From Methanosarcina acetivorans C2A (GTDB taxonomy: Archaea > Halobacteriota > Methanosarcinia > Methanosarcinales > Methanosarcinaceae), in contig NC_003552.1 in the NCBI RefSeq assembly GCF_000007345.1, positions 1,550,001-1,614,000 of the forward strand: a stretch of 64,000 nucleotides of DNA, given 5' to 3'. The notes beneath the pieces were generated by a model. The model searched no databases and had not been told where the DNA came from. It saw only the letters and a list, made by a program, of their open reading frames with translations. A program made the position numbers and the translations under genes. This document shows positions 9,494 to 17,846 of this stretch, piece by piece. Each line of letters opens with the position of its first letter. Within the stretch, counting starts at the first letter, position 1.

Positions 9494-9874
9494 TTCCCCT
9501 GGCTACTTTGAAATTTAACTTCAAATGTAATAAGAGTTTCTATCTATCTTAATATTGGACTATCAAAATTTAAGTATAAATCTCAATCTTCATATGCGCC
9601 TGTATTTTTTATATTGTTCATGAGCCTTTCCCAAAACTCAAAATTTGCTTCTCTGTATATCGTATTTTAAGCGACCAATTGAACTTATGACTATGAGACA
9701 ATTCTGAATATTTATGTATTGAAAATAAAAATGGGTTTTGGGATGAGCTCCATAATTAACTACTTTTTTAGAATTAATTTTATATGTTTTGTAAAGAATG
9801 TGTTTCTAATTCTTCAATTGAATAAATATCAGCAAAATTAATTAATTATATGTATTACAATTAAGCTATTATGA
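9494..9874. other. AT-rich spacer, no gene seen
   Basis: This 381-base spacer lies between the divergent ATPase gene and the small membrane protein gene. It is very AT-rich with TATA-like stretches on both strands, so promoters for both genes are likely here. No single site stands out, and no gene or RNA was recognised. Confidence 0.5.
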
Positions 9875-10264
9875 ATGATGTTTAAAAGAAAGACTGAATT
9901 CTGGAATAAAGAATCTTTATATTCGCTTGATGGTAAAAATTCCTACAGTTCTTCTGATTCTTTAAGTTCCTCAGATAGTATAAACATACGTACAGTATTA
10001 GAGAAAGGTGCTGGTTCTGACCCATGTGAAGATAAAATATATAATTTTAATTATTTCAACTATCAAATAAAAATATATGCAGGTTTGGGAATTTTGTTAC
10101 TATCTTTATTTTTCTTTATGGGCACTGTTTTTTTATTGTTTACGTATTCCATTGGTCCCATTAATTTACTCATGTTGATTGCTTTTTTTTCATGGGCCTC
10201 GGTTATTTCTGTATACTACATACGTAAGCAGCAATGGATCTTCGCTAAAAAATTTTTAAAATAA
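9875..10264 (+). CDS. Small hypothetical membrane protein
   Basis: This 129-residue protein is not assigned to a family. The N-terminus (1-65) is soluble and Ser-rich ('SSSDSLSSSDS'). Two transmembrane helices follow, at about 70-92 and 96-113, with a short basic C-terminus (RKQQ...KKFLK). Low GC matches the surrounding accessory DNA. There is no clear SD; the two adjacent ATGs (9875, 9878) are equally possible. It stands alone, with long gene-free flanks. Confidence 0.5.
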   Translation: MMFKRKTEFWNKESLYSLDGKNSYSSSDSLSSSDSINIRTVLEKGAGSDPCEDKIYNFNYFNYQIKIYAGLGILLLSLFFFMGTVFLLFTYSIGPINLLMLIAFFSWASVISVYYIRKQQWIFAKKFLK

Positions 10265-10500
10265 CTGAGTATAGATCTATATGAAAAAAGCAAATTTTTG
10301 TTCGGGATCTTGAACTTTTTAATTAATTTTTAGTTTGTCTGGTTTTGTGGATTATCCCGTTAGTTCTTGTATTTTCTATCTACTGTTAGGGGACCCGGCT
10401 AAAACTGTTCAGATCTGCCTGCACCTAACCCGACGAATTAGACAGGATTTATGCGGGACCAGGGCAATCGATCAGTATTGCTGACTGATCTCAAATGAGC

Positions 10501-10990
10501 CCTTTTTTTCGCGGGAAAGATCGCTCTCCTGCGTCGAGCGGGACAAGAATAGTTTGGTTCAGTGAATGATGTTGCACGGGTAAGAGAAATCCATGCGTCT
10601 TCGGTTAAGTGAGGAATCGTGATAAATTGCCTCCATTCTCACAACAATTGTCAATAATTTTAATGTGTTGTGGACTGGAACTGGGTATCGATTTCATGTA
10701 ATAAGGCCAAAATTTAGGGCAGCCTTTTGGTGCAAAATCGATAGCTTTCAGGCAAGAAAACTCCTTAACCGATGACCAATGAAGAGAAATCTAATTATTC
10801 CTCTTGATCAAAGTTCCAGACTCTAAGCATCAAGTATCCGCTTGAGCAAAGCTCACTTCTCAACCCACAAATAGTCTGCTTGAGCAAAGCGAAACAGACA
10901 GCGCACTGCAGAGCCGCAACTCTGCCGAAACAGACAGCACACTGCAGAGCCGCAACTCTGTCGAAACAGACTGCAAGCTTCCGAATCGCA
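10501..10990 (+). repeat. Composite dispersed repeat, copy 1 (A and B modules)
   Basis: The gap 10265-11215 has no supported gene. Module A (10501-10586) contains 'gctctcctgcgtcgagcggg'. Module B (about 10800-10990) contains 'cttgagcaaagcgaaacaga' and two perfect-period 36-bp units at 10891-10926 and 10927-10962. The same A-then-B order recurs inverted at 26384-26760 and, shorter, at 13795-14010. It looks like a Methanosarcina non-coding repeat family and not a gene; the 74-codon minus frame across it is an artefact. Confidence 0.65.
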
Positions 10991-11215
10991 ATTAGGATGC
11001 CGAAGCTTTTGAGTATCAATCAGTACCTTCCGAAAATGAAGTCTAAAGTGTGATAAGCAGTTTTAACCATAAGCAGTTTATCAACTTCATTATCGGATCT
11101 CTTTATCCTATCACTATTCGTTGAATAATATATCGAGTATATATCGAGTATGGTTTGTTTATAGAAATCTGTTCTCAAGTCACGACAGGATATCGAGAAA
11201 TTAATAAGTCCGAGA

Positions 11216-12556
11216 TTACGTCATTATTGGAGTTATATTAATGTTGAACATTTTACTCCAATACTCATTTGCAAGACACCCTCCGGCACATATATCCGTA
11301 TATGGGCAATCGCAAGCGGGCTTTTTCCGTAATGAAATCATCGTATCGCTATGCCATAGGTCCATGATTTTCATATCGCGGATATTACCGATTGTGTGGT
11401 CCAGGTTACCGCAAGCTCGCACGTCTCCATCTGCACTGATATACATCAGAGATCTTCCTGCTGGACAGCCGTATATTGCTGCGTTATTCCCTATTTTGTA
11501 GTAGGGAGGAAAACCCCCGCTTTCAACTTTTAAGTTATTTATATTTTTATCGCTTAAGGTTTTAAGATTATTTGCCATTTCCGTTTTTTCCTCTTTTTTC
11601 CATTGACTGAGTTGGCTACCCCTTCCTTTAGAGAATAAAACGAGAAAACGAATTGATTCTACCTGCAAATCTCTTGCAAGCTGGATCATTGCCTCCATCT
11701 GGTGGGCATTTTCATTCATAACCGTACATGAAATGTTTAATGAAGAAACATTATGTTTCTTGAGCAATTCTATTGCTTTACATGCTTGGGAAAATGCTCC
11801 TGGACGGCCAACAATAGCGTCATGGGTTTCACTATCGGCTCCATGTATACTTACCTGCACCGAATCAAATAAAATCGCAATTTTTTTTGCCAATTCTTCA
11901 TTTATTAGCCAACCATTTGTACTTGTGGACAGAGTACGAATTCCTGACATTCTTGCAATAGTAGCTAATTCAATAAACGATGGATTACAGGTTGGCTCTC
12001 CTCCCATGAATGAGAATTCAGGAATTCCTATTTTACCAGCCTGCTGGATGACATCAACATAATTCTGAAGAGACATTTCACCTTCAGTTGTTGTCGGAGA
12101 AGCTTCCCTTGAGCAGTGTTTACAATGAAAATTGCATTTTTTTGTTATGTCAAGTTCAATTTTTAAAGGGATATGGCAAAACCATGTAGTCTGTGAACTC
12201 TCATAAAAATCAAAATATTTTTGACTTACTTCCGGGATCACTAATTTAGCAGTTGTGTTTTTTTCGTATCCTATTAAACCATAGCGATAATATTGTTCAA
12301 TCTCTTCTAAATCTTTCTCATTATGGCAGAGATCATTCACACTTTTTCCACGAATTAGCTGTAGAAGACCAATGGAATCCGTCAGGAATTGACCATTATT
12401 ATTCTCAACAATAAACCCTGCATTCATAGGATAAACGAATAAATCTTCTCTTAAATAGAGCGGGGCTTCTTTATCAGATATTACTTTTCTTTCATACGTG
12501 TATGAAATTTCAGGTATCGAACAGGGAAGATATTGTTCATTTTTGAATATAATCAT
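11216..12556 (-). CDS. Radical SAM/SPASM peptide-modifying enzyme
   Basis: A 446-residue protein. Residues 1-100 resemble a PqqD-like peptide-recognition region. The radical SAM core starts near 135 with the C-x3-C-x2-C cluster motif (CNFHCKHC), followed by 'FMGGEPTCNP'. A C-terminal SPASM region holds further cysteines ('CPAGRS', 'RACGNLD', 'CDCPYTDICAGGCLA') for auxiliary Fe-S clusters. This layout (PqqE, AlbA and anSME relatives) is used to modify ribosomal peptides or proteins. Upstream on the same strand, 288 bases away, is a Cys-rich 114-residue protein that is the obvious candidate substrate or partner. No exporter or protease is nearby. Confidence 0.82.
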   Translation of the reverse strand: MIIFKNEQYLPCSIPEISYTYERKVISDKEAPLYLREDLFVYPMNAGFIVENNNGQFLTDSIGLLQLIRGKSVNDLCHNEKDLEEIEQYYRYGLIGYEKNTTAKLVIPEVSQKYFDFYESSQTTWFCHIPLKIELDITKKCNFHCKHCSREASPTTTEGEMSLQNYVDVIQQAGKIGIPEFSFMGGEPTCNPSFIELATIARMSGIRTLSTSTNGWLINEELAKKIAILFDSVQVSIHGADSETHDAIVGRPGAFSQACKAIELLKKHNVSSLNISCTVMNENAHQMEAMIQLARDLQVESIRFLVLFSKGRGSQLSQWKKEEKTEMANNLKTLSDKNINNLKVESGGFPPYYKIGNNAAIYGCPAGRSLMYISADGDVRACGNLDHTIGNIRDMKIMDLWHSDTMISLRKKPACDCPYTDICAGGCLANEYWSKMFNINITPIMT

Positions 12557-12844
12557 GATTTATCCCACTTCGCATAGCTATGTTTTTATCGAAAAGAAAA
12601 TTAACAAATCTGGCTCTTTGCTGTTTTGAGTGGGATGAAAATAATTCCCCGGTTGAAAAGTGACCATCCAGAATAGACAAACATCCATCTTGGATGTCAT
12701 TTTCCAAACAAATGCATTTAATTATTAAATGTACTCAAACATTCTAAGTATTGCACTCATATTTAGAAAATAATTATAATTTTAGAAAACGATTGCAATT
12801 ACCCCACTTAGAGAGCCAAAAAGTTATATCGCGAACAACACCAT
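12557..12844. other. Spacer upstream of the radical SAM gene
   Basis: The spacer holds a small inverted repeat (acatcca-tct-tggatgt, 12681-12697) and a possible 40-codon minus-strand ORF (12578-12700). That ORF has no convincing SD and one cysteine. I do not call it as a gene, but it is the only other short peptide candidate next to the enzyme. Confidence 0.35.
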
Positions 12845-13189
12845 TCACTGTTCTAAATTCACGCCTTTTTCTTTAAAGTATTTTACAACAGACTTTTTAT
12901 TTTCTACTATATATTCTTTGATGAGTTCCTGATGATCTCTAATATTTATTGAGAAGCTATCACCAGCGCATCCCCATAATTCAGGCATTTCTAGTCCAGG
13001 CATTTCGGCCGGGCATTTTCCTTCTCTGCAACACCCTTTATCCTGGCAGCATCCCTGGTCCTTAACGCATCCGCAGTCATTGCCTGTCTCAATCAATATA
13101 TCCAAGGCATCGTCGATTTGTTTTCTGGCCTTTACTTTTGTAGACGATGATACGCCCTCAACAACTTTTCCAACAACTTTTCCCGGCAT
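12845..13189 (-). CDS. Cys-rich small protein, candidate radical-SAM substrate
   Basis: A 114-residue protein of unrecognised family. A leader-like N-terminus (1-38) is Lys/Val-rich. A central cluster holds eight cysteines in 'CGC...CC...CC...C' spacing between 39 and 76, ending with 'ELWGCAGDS'. A helical Lys/Glu-rich C-terminus follows. It is co-directional with and upstream of the radical SAM/SPASM gene. The Cys knot-like core could be modified (thioether crosslinks) or bind metal; both are inference. A TATA-like stretch lies directly before the ATG and no SD is seen, so the start is uncertain. No downstream Met allows the Cys core to be kept. Confidence 0.6.
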   Translation of the reverse strand: MPGKVVGKVVEGVSSSTKVKARKQIDDALDILIETGNDCGCVKDQGCCQDKGCCREGKCPAEMPGLEMPELWGCAGDSFSINIRDHQELIKEYIVENKKSVVKYFKEKGVNLEQ

Positions 13190-13239
13190 ATATAAATATA
13201 GGTATTATTGATACTTAAAATTTTGTTTCATGTTCGTAA

Positions 13240-13750
13240 GTGATTGACATTTTATATGTCTGTGAATTCGGTTTAGGAAATTTCTGTATATGCGGTTGGC
13301 ATGAAAATGACTATGAATCTGCAGCAATGTGGAAACTATATTCGGATCTTGAAAACGGAATTGCCATCCAATCAACTTTCAAGAATTTAAAAGAATGCTT
13401 TTTTGAAGATGAGCCTGATGTTGTGATCGGGAAGGTAGAGTATCTTAATTATAACGAGGATTCAATACCTTGGGGAAATAAATTATACATATACAAGCCT
13501 TTCGTGTACAAAAGACGAAGTTTTGAATACGAACATGAAATTCGGGCCATCGTTTTTGTTCGTAATGAAGAAAAACGAAATAACAAATGGAATTTACGTT
13601 CCGGTTTCTCTAGATATATTAATTGAAAAAATATTTGTTTCTCCTAAGGCACCTAAATGGTTTTTAGACTTGGTGAGATCAATCTCAATAAAATACGGAC
13701 TGGATAAAGAAGTAATTCAATCGGATCTATATAATGGACCATTATATTGA
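13240..13750 (+). pseudogene. DUF2971-like gene, truncated and frameshifted
   Basis: Frame 1 (13240-~13590) reads 'GWHENDYESAAMWKLYSD' and 'RRSFEYEHEIRAIVF', features of DUF2971 proteins. The sequence then continues in another frame ('GIYVPVSLDILIEKIFVSP') to 13750. One frameshift near 13565-13590, in the A-rich 'gaagaaaaacgaaa', joins the two. The N-terminus is short for the family and starts at a GTG, so 5' truncation is likely too. It is probably a dead gene. Confidence 0.65.
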
Positions 13751-13794
13751 TAATTTCTAATTCTGTGTCTCTTTGATTTTTTCTTGGTTTAGGG

Positions 13795-14010
13795 ATATTT
13801 GTTGTCAGACCTCTCTCCTTCGTCGAGCGTGGCAAGAACGACATAAAACAGCGAATGACGTTTTATGGGTCAGAAATATCTAGAATTTAGTCCTCTTGAG
13901 CGCAGTGAAAAGGACCTCGTGCTGTTGCACTTGCAGTGCAACTCCCAGGAAATCTCCGATTTCCTGTGATCCCGAAGCGAAACTCGGGCGGGATAGATTT
14001 TAATTGAAAA
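13795..14010 (+). repeat. Composite dispersed repeat, copy 3
   Basis: The stretch contains the A-module core 'cctctctccttcgtcgagcg' and a following B-like module ('cttgagcgcagtgaaaagga'). It then runs into the leader shared with the first MNT gene. Confidence 0.55.
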
Positions 14011-14026
14011 AAACGAGATATATCAC

Positions 14027-14323
14027 ATGCACACTGTGGGAGAAAGGGAAGATCTGTTTCGCAAAATTTCTTCCTTTTTAAAACAATATGGGGCAAGTAA
14101 AGTATCTGTTTTTGGGTCTTACGTTAGGGGAGAAGAGAAACCAAAAAGCGACATTGCCATCCTGGTTGAGTTTGCCGAACGGAAAAGCCTGCTCACTCTG
14201 GTGAATATAGAACTGGAGCTTTCTGACTACCTGGGTATAAAAGTCGACTTACTTACTGAGAAATCGATAAGTCCTTACCTGATTGATGAAATTAAAAAAG
14301 AAGCCAGAGTGATCTCTGAATGA
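14027..14323 (+). CDS. Orphan MNT antitoxin paralogue with altered active site
   Basis: A 98-residue near-identical copy of the MntA-type protein at 3631, with its leader also duplicated. The catalytic motif reads 'SDIAILVEF' where the first copy has 'SDIDVLVEF', so the second aspartate of D-x-D is Ala. That residue holds the catalytic metal in nucleotidyltransferases, so activity is probably lost. The HEPN gene that should follow is missing: identity stops just after the shared 'TGAATGA', leaving a 14-codon remnant. It may be a decaying antitoxin or may still bind the HEPN toxin. Confidence 0.75.
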   Translation: MHTVGEREDLFRKISSFLKQYGASKVSVFGSYVRGEEKPKSDIAILVEFAERKSLLTLVNIELELSDYLGIKVDLLTEKSISPYLIDEIKKEARVISE

Positions 14324-14351
14324 ACAAATATAAAAATTGCTCACATGCTAC

Positions 14352-14410
14352 ATATAATCAATAGCTTTTGAATAGCTTTTGAATAGCTTTTGAATAGCTT
14401 CTGAATGGCC
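14352..14410 (+). repeat. 11-bp tandem repeat (aatagcttttg)
   Basis: Four to five units of 11 bases lie 30 bases after the orphan MNT stop. The last unit is degenerate (cttctgaatgg). No function is visible. Confidence 0.8.
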
Positions 14411-14460
14411 CCCAATCAGAAATTGAGCACGTAAATTACCTGCTGACCGATTTTCCCATT

Positions 14461-15479
14461 TTATTTCAGGAGTTTTTTGTCAAGCATATCCTGGATGTCA
14501 CGATTTGCAGTGGACTGACTGACATCACATATTTCCTGATACTCATTGCTTGTGATCTTACCATTTTCTTTTAAATATTCAATCGCCTTTACCTGCCGGC
14601 TGCTCAACCCTATCTGTCCGAATTTTTCTTTCATCGAACGGTCGCTGCTCAGCTTCAGGACCGTTTTTTCGACTCTTGAGATTTCCACGGCAATGCCGAA
14701 AAGGAAATATTCGAACCATTCGGTCAAATCTCTGTCCCCGGCATCCGCACTTGAAAGGGCGGAGTAATAAGAGGGCCGGTCTTTGTTGTAGTGCTCCTCA
14801 AGAGCGAAAAACCGCTTGGTATCAAAGCCTCTCTTTGTCAGGATCAGGCTGGCAAGAGCCCTCGCGGTTCTCCCGTTTCCGTCAACGAAGGGGTGGATTC
14901 TGGCAAGTTCCTGATGAGCAACTCCTGCCTACACGGCGGGCATGAGGTCAAGGGCATCTTCGCTGTTAAGCCACTCGACAAGGGCTTTTGCCAGGGCAGG
15001 GACTTCAGCAGGTCCCGGAGGGTATAGGTGACTTTCCAGGTTTTCGGGTCTCCGACAACGACCTGCACTTTCCGGTAGTTGCCGGCAGAATCATCAGGAA
15101 GGATATTTTTTGCCGTGAGCCTGTGGATTTCCAGGAGAAACTCTTCGGTTATGAGTCCGTTTTCAGGTAAGGAATCGATATATTTCAGTACATCCACATA
15201 ATTCTGGACTTCCTTTTTGTTCTTTTCGTGGGCAAGGACCTCTTTTCCCTCTATAATAAGCTCAACTTCCTCAAGAGTCAGGGGGTTTCCCTCGATACTT
15301 GTCGTGTGGTGGGTCTGCTTTATAAGGGCTTCTCGCTGGAGCTGTTTTTCCCATGCCGGAATCAGAGGGCTGTTTATGATGACTTCCCTGGCAGCCTGGA
15401 TCCTTGCAAGCAGGCGCATGATTTTGTTTGTGTACTTGAAATTTGGCTGAAACATCCGTTTATCCGCCTTTCCATCCAT
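14461..15479 (-). pseudogene. Fic-family protein gene, frameshift plus in-frame TAG
   Basis: The 5' part (15479 down to ~15030) encodes a Fic N-terminal region with the autoinhibitory 'TTSIEGNP' motif. A single-base change near 15028 shifts frame, after which the expected 'PPGPAEVPALAKALVEWLN' continues. The same frame carries a TAG at 14931-14929 inside 'MPAV*AGVAHQ', then the intact Fic core 'IHPFVDGNGRT' and a C-terminal winged-helix region ending at 14461. Fic proteins transfer AMP to target hydroxyls and are often toxins or regulators. With a frameshift and a stop it is probably dead. The start at 15479 (ATG) is preferred to a GTG at 15533. Confidence 0.75.
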
Positions 15480-15626
15480 TATTAAAAGAGTTACTCCTTT
15501 TGTTATTAACTTAGCAGGAATTTGTTTCCGCACTCATTGCGGACATTTCCATAAAATTGCTGCAAAAGACGAAACTGCATTCAGTACCCGGGAATCATAA
15601 GTTCCATTTCAAGGGAGTCTGCTATG

Positions 15627-16793
15627 CTAGTATTCAAAAACATCTTCTATCGACAGCTCTGCCAGTTTCAGCACATCTTCTTTAAAGGCGAAAAGGTTCT
15701 CAAAAACAGCTGAATTTTGACCTCTCAGGAGTTCCTGCTTTACTCTTTTGCCCACGATATCATCGCTCCCTCGTATCAGCCTGAGGACAACCGAGCCGGG
15801 AAAGATTTTTGTCTCGCAGGTGACGTTATCGCAGTCCCCGTCAGTGATCCCAATGATCGGGATTCCGAGCCGGCAGAGGATATCGCCCGCTATGGCTGTG
15901 GTATCGTCTCCGACGGTGACTGCAAGTTCCGCTCCGGAGGCCAGTTCATAGGAATTTTCGGCGGCGTGGTCTATCAGCACGACTTTTCCTGTCCCGGGCC
16001 CGGAATGAGAACTCGCTTTTCGGGCGCTGGCATTTTCCTTTCGGGCAGCCGGGTGGAAGGAACTGCTTCTTCGGATCTCCCCGCTTTTTACCCAGGCTCC
16101 GGCAAGGTCAACTGGATCCATTTTTTCGTAATTATGGAGTTTTTCGAGGCCGTGCTCCTTTATTTCTCCGCCTTCGATTGCGGTAACGAAGCCGTTTTCA
16201 GTAACTATTCTGACCCCGGAAGAGAGGGCTTTTCCGATCACGATTCCATTCACAAGGATGTTTTCTCCGGGAAAAACTCCAGAGATTTCGCGGATAGTTC
16301 GGGTTTTGCCGGTTTGGGGGCAGGTTTCCAGGCAAACCGAATCTTGAAAGGGGAGAGGGGTTTCGGCAGGCAGCCCGAAGATTTCGGAGATTTTTTCCAG
16401 ATGAGATACGGCTTTTTTATTGAGGGGGATCAATTTCCCGCCTGCACAGTCTGGGCTTTCGATCTGGATAAGGGATTTCTTTTCAGGCTCTTTGAGGTGC
16501 GAGGTGACCATTGCTCCGAACACTTTGCCCGTTTCGACTGTTTTTCCTCTGTTCAGGAGGCAGACAAGGTCTGAGCTTTCAAAAAAGGATTCGATGCAGG
16601 CGCTCGGCTTCAGGTGCCGGCTTATGTCTATAACATGTTCAAGTCCTGCGTCAAGGACGGCTGTCTTTCCCATGGCTCCGCCAAGTTCTGCTTTTACTTC
16701 ACCAAGGCAAGAAAGTTTTTGCAGGACTATTTCCGCTTCTTTCGAATCAATTACTTCGGGGCCGTGGATTACGAGGCCGATCTTCATTTTCAT
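15627..16793 (-). CDS. DUF2117 domain protein
   Basis: A 388-residue protein if started at 'MKMKIGLVIHGPEVID'. Further upstream codons are open (to 16973) but look non-coding. DUF2117 proteins are found in methanogens; their function is not known to me. The N-terminal ~110 residues resemble a Rossmann-like domain. The C-terminal part carries the conserved 'GAELAVTVGDDTTAIAGDIL' and 'GITDGDCDNVTCE' segments, suggesting a ligand-binding fold. It sits 190 bases from, and divergent to, the UPF0173 hydrolase. A decayed copy of its C-terminal third is at 4295-4690. Confidence 0.7.
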   Translation of the reverse strand: MKMKIGLVIHGPEVIDSKEAEIVLQKLSCLGEVKAELGGAMGKTAVLDAGLEHVIDISRHLKPSACIESFFESSDLVCLLNRGKTVETGKVFGAMVTSHLKEPEKKSLIQIESPDCAGGKLIPLNKKAVSHLEKISEIFGLPAETPLPFQDSVCLETCPQTGKTRTIREISGVFPGENILVNGIVIGKALSSGVRIVTENGFVTAIEGGEIKEHGLEKLHNYEKMDPVDLAGAWVKSGEIRRSSSFHPAARKENASARKASSHSGPGTGKVVLIDHAAENSYELASGAELAVTVGDDTTAIAGDILCRLGIPIIGITDGDCDNVTCETKIFPGSVVLRLIRGSDDIVGKRVKQELLRGQNSAVFENLFAFKEDVLKLAELSIEDVFEY

Positions 16794-16984
16794 CCGGTTA
16801 CACTCAAGCATTCTCACTTGATTACACTTAAGGGCACATATTAATGTTACCCTGTATTCATCTCCAGGTGTGCTTCTGATATCAGTCGGAACAGTGTGTT
16901 GTGTAATAATTATCCGTTTATTATAGAAAATTACATTACGCATTGTTACGTTCTGACAAAAAGATAAGGACAAGAGGCAAATAG

Positions 16985-17677
16985 ATGGCTGACTTAAAAA
17001 TAACCTGGCTTGGGCATGCTGCTTTTTTGCTCGAAGCCGAAAAAAAATTGCTGATCGACCCGTTTATTTCCGAAAACCCGAAAGCTCCCTGTACCCCCGA
17101 GGAGCTGAATCCCGATATCATAGCTGTGACTCACGGGCACCGCGACCATCTGGGAGATACCATCGAGATCGGAGCCCGGACAGGCTGCCGGATCATCTCG
17201 ATCCATGAGGTTGCAAATTATATCAAGTCAAAAGGAGTCTTTGCCGAAGGCATGAACAAAGGCGGGACCGTTGACCTCGAAGGCGTCACTTTGACAATGA
17301 CTCAGGCGCTTCATTCCTCTTCGATTGATGCTTCTGGCTTCAGTTTCGACGGAGGCAGCCCGGCAGGGTTTGTGATAGGCATTGGTGGGCATTCAATTTA
17401 TCATGCCGGAGATACGGGGATTTTCGGGGACATGCAGCTTATCGGAGAACTCTACGAACCCGAAATCGCCCTGCTGCCCATAGGAAGTCGGTTTACTATG
17501 GGGATAAAGGAGGCCGTAAAGGCCGTGGAACTCATTGAGCCTCAGATTGTTGTGCCGATGCATTATAACACCTTTGATGTCATCAAACAGGACCCTGAAG
17601 TTTTCAGAAAAGCCGTTGAAGCGAAAGTTGATACGAAAGTAATTATTCTGGACCCTGGAGAATCTATAGAGCTTTGA
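16985..17677 (+). CDS. UPF0173 metallo-beta-lactamase-fold hydrolase
   Basis: A 230-residue protein with the full MBL metal motif: '[10 protein letters not shown]' (residues ~50-59), '[10 protein letters not shown]' (~135) and 'MHYNTFD' (~193). Length and motifs match UPF0173 (YtkL-like) hydrolases. The substrate is unknown; the fold suggests a small phospho- or thioester. An AGAGG SD lies before the ATG. It is a single gene between the divergent DUF2117 gene and the convergent cooS gene. Confidence 0.88.
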
Positions 17678-17777
17678 TTTTTCAGATTCCGGTTTGTTTA
17701 GTTAAAAAAATAGAAAGTAAATTAGATCGGATACATCTGAATTTTTAGCCCTCTTTTTTCAGGGCTTCAATTCTTAA

Positions 17778-17846
17778 TATCCTGTTCTCAAATCCTGTTC
17801 TCAAATCCTGTTCTCAAATCCCGCTCTCAAATTGCTCTCAGATTCC
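17778..17846 (-). repeat. 13-bp tandem repeat abutting the cooS stop
   Basis: Read on the cooS strand, units 'gatttgagaacag' repeat three times, after two diverged units. The first of these, 'aatctgagagc', contains the TGA stop of cooS (17840-17838). The array therefore grew from the last codons of the gene. Confidence 0.75.

Noticed and set aside
9500-9870. Search for tRNA or CRISPR in AT-rich spacers
   Set aside because: No cloverleaf or regularly spaced identical repeats of CRISPR length were found anywhere in the window.
10795-11019. 74-codon Cys-containing minus ORF
   Set aside because: It lies fully in the dispersed repeat and its repeats come from the 36-bp subunits.
12578-12700. 40-codon ORF between the Cys-rich protein and the radical SAM gene, considered as RiPP precursor
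   Set aside because: There is no SD, only one Cys and no leader/core pattern; the Cys-rich protein is a better candidate.
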